A DNA stretch of 64,000 nt from positions 3,364,501 to 3,428,500 of the forward strand of contig WPIO01000041.1 in assembly GCA_009760855.2 (NCBI GenBank), written 5' to 3'. The notes beneath the pieces were generated by a model. It did no database searches. It saw only the letters and a list, made by a program, of their open reading frames with translations, and was not told the DNA's origin. Below, piece after piece: positions 63,991 through 64,000 of the stretch; position 1 is the first letter of the stretch; every line of letters starts with the position of its first letter. The position numbers and the translations under genes were made by a program. Origin of the DNA: Cristatella mucedo. Taxonomy: Eukaryota; Bryozoa; Phylactolaemata; Cristatellidae.

Positions 63991-64000
63991 TAAAGTCATT

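Overview
This is a window of animal nuclear DNA. The evidence is a spliced transmembrane metalloprotease gene with GT-AG introns, 5'-truncated L2/CR1-type LINEs, tRNA-headed SINEs, hAT and Tc1 transposon remnants, and abundant micro- and minisatellites. There are no bacterial operons, ribosomal RNA genes or CRISPR arrays. The species cannot be named from sequence alone; an invertebrate with an ADAM17-like gene is my best guess.

The main gene lies on the minus strand between 30630 and 2713. Reading across transposon-filled introns, I assembled five coding exons: 30630-29064, 22618-22519, 13230-13038, 8895-8739 and 3308-2713. All four junctions are GT-AG and phase-compatible (1, 2, 0, 1). Together they give an open frame of 2613 nt (870 residues). 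Domains in order are signal peptide, prodomain, reprolysin-type zinc protease, disintegrin-like, cysteine-rich, one membrane helix and a cytoplasmic tail of about 120 residues. It is an ADAM10/ADAM17-class sheddase, closer to ADAM17 (TACE).

The introns explain much of the rest of the first 30 kb. Intron 4 holds a 0.9 kb polypurine/polypyrimidine tract and a decayed hAT element with terminal inverted repeats. Intron 3 holds a SINE, a Tc1 remnant, a palindromic TA-cored MITE and a 43-bp minisatellite that multiplies the exon 3 splice donor. Intron 2 holds two further minisatellites, a second decayed hAT and a deeply nested LINE pile-up (18595-22130). Intron 1 holds a 35/38-bp minisatellite and a long LINE B copy.

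Upstream of the protease gene (31-64 kb) I see mostly LINE A, LINE B, SINE1 and SINE2 copies, often nested. Among them, also on the minus strand, are several short segments with good acceptor and donor sites and open phase-0 frames (63008-62952, 54135-53974, 48765-48706, 45136-45083, 35373-35259). I read these as exons of a second, unidentified gene transcribed in the same direction.

Two LINE families dominate. LINE A ends in (ATT)n, LINE B in (TTACA)n. The 3' tail of SINE1 resembles the LINE A tail, which suggests SINE1 uses LINE A machinery. No convincing undescribed multi-gene system was found. The most unusual structures are the tandem splice-donor array, the nested insertions and the hidden exons.
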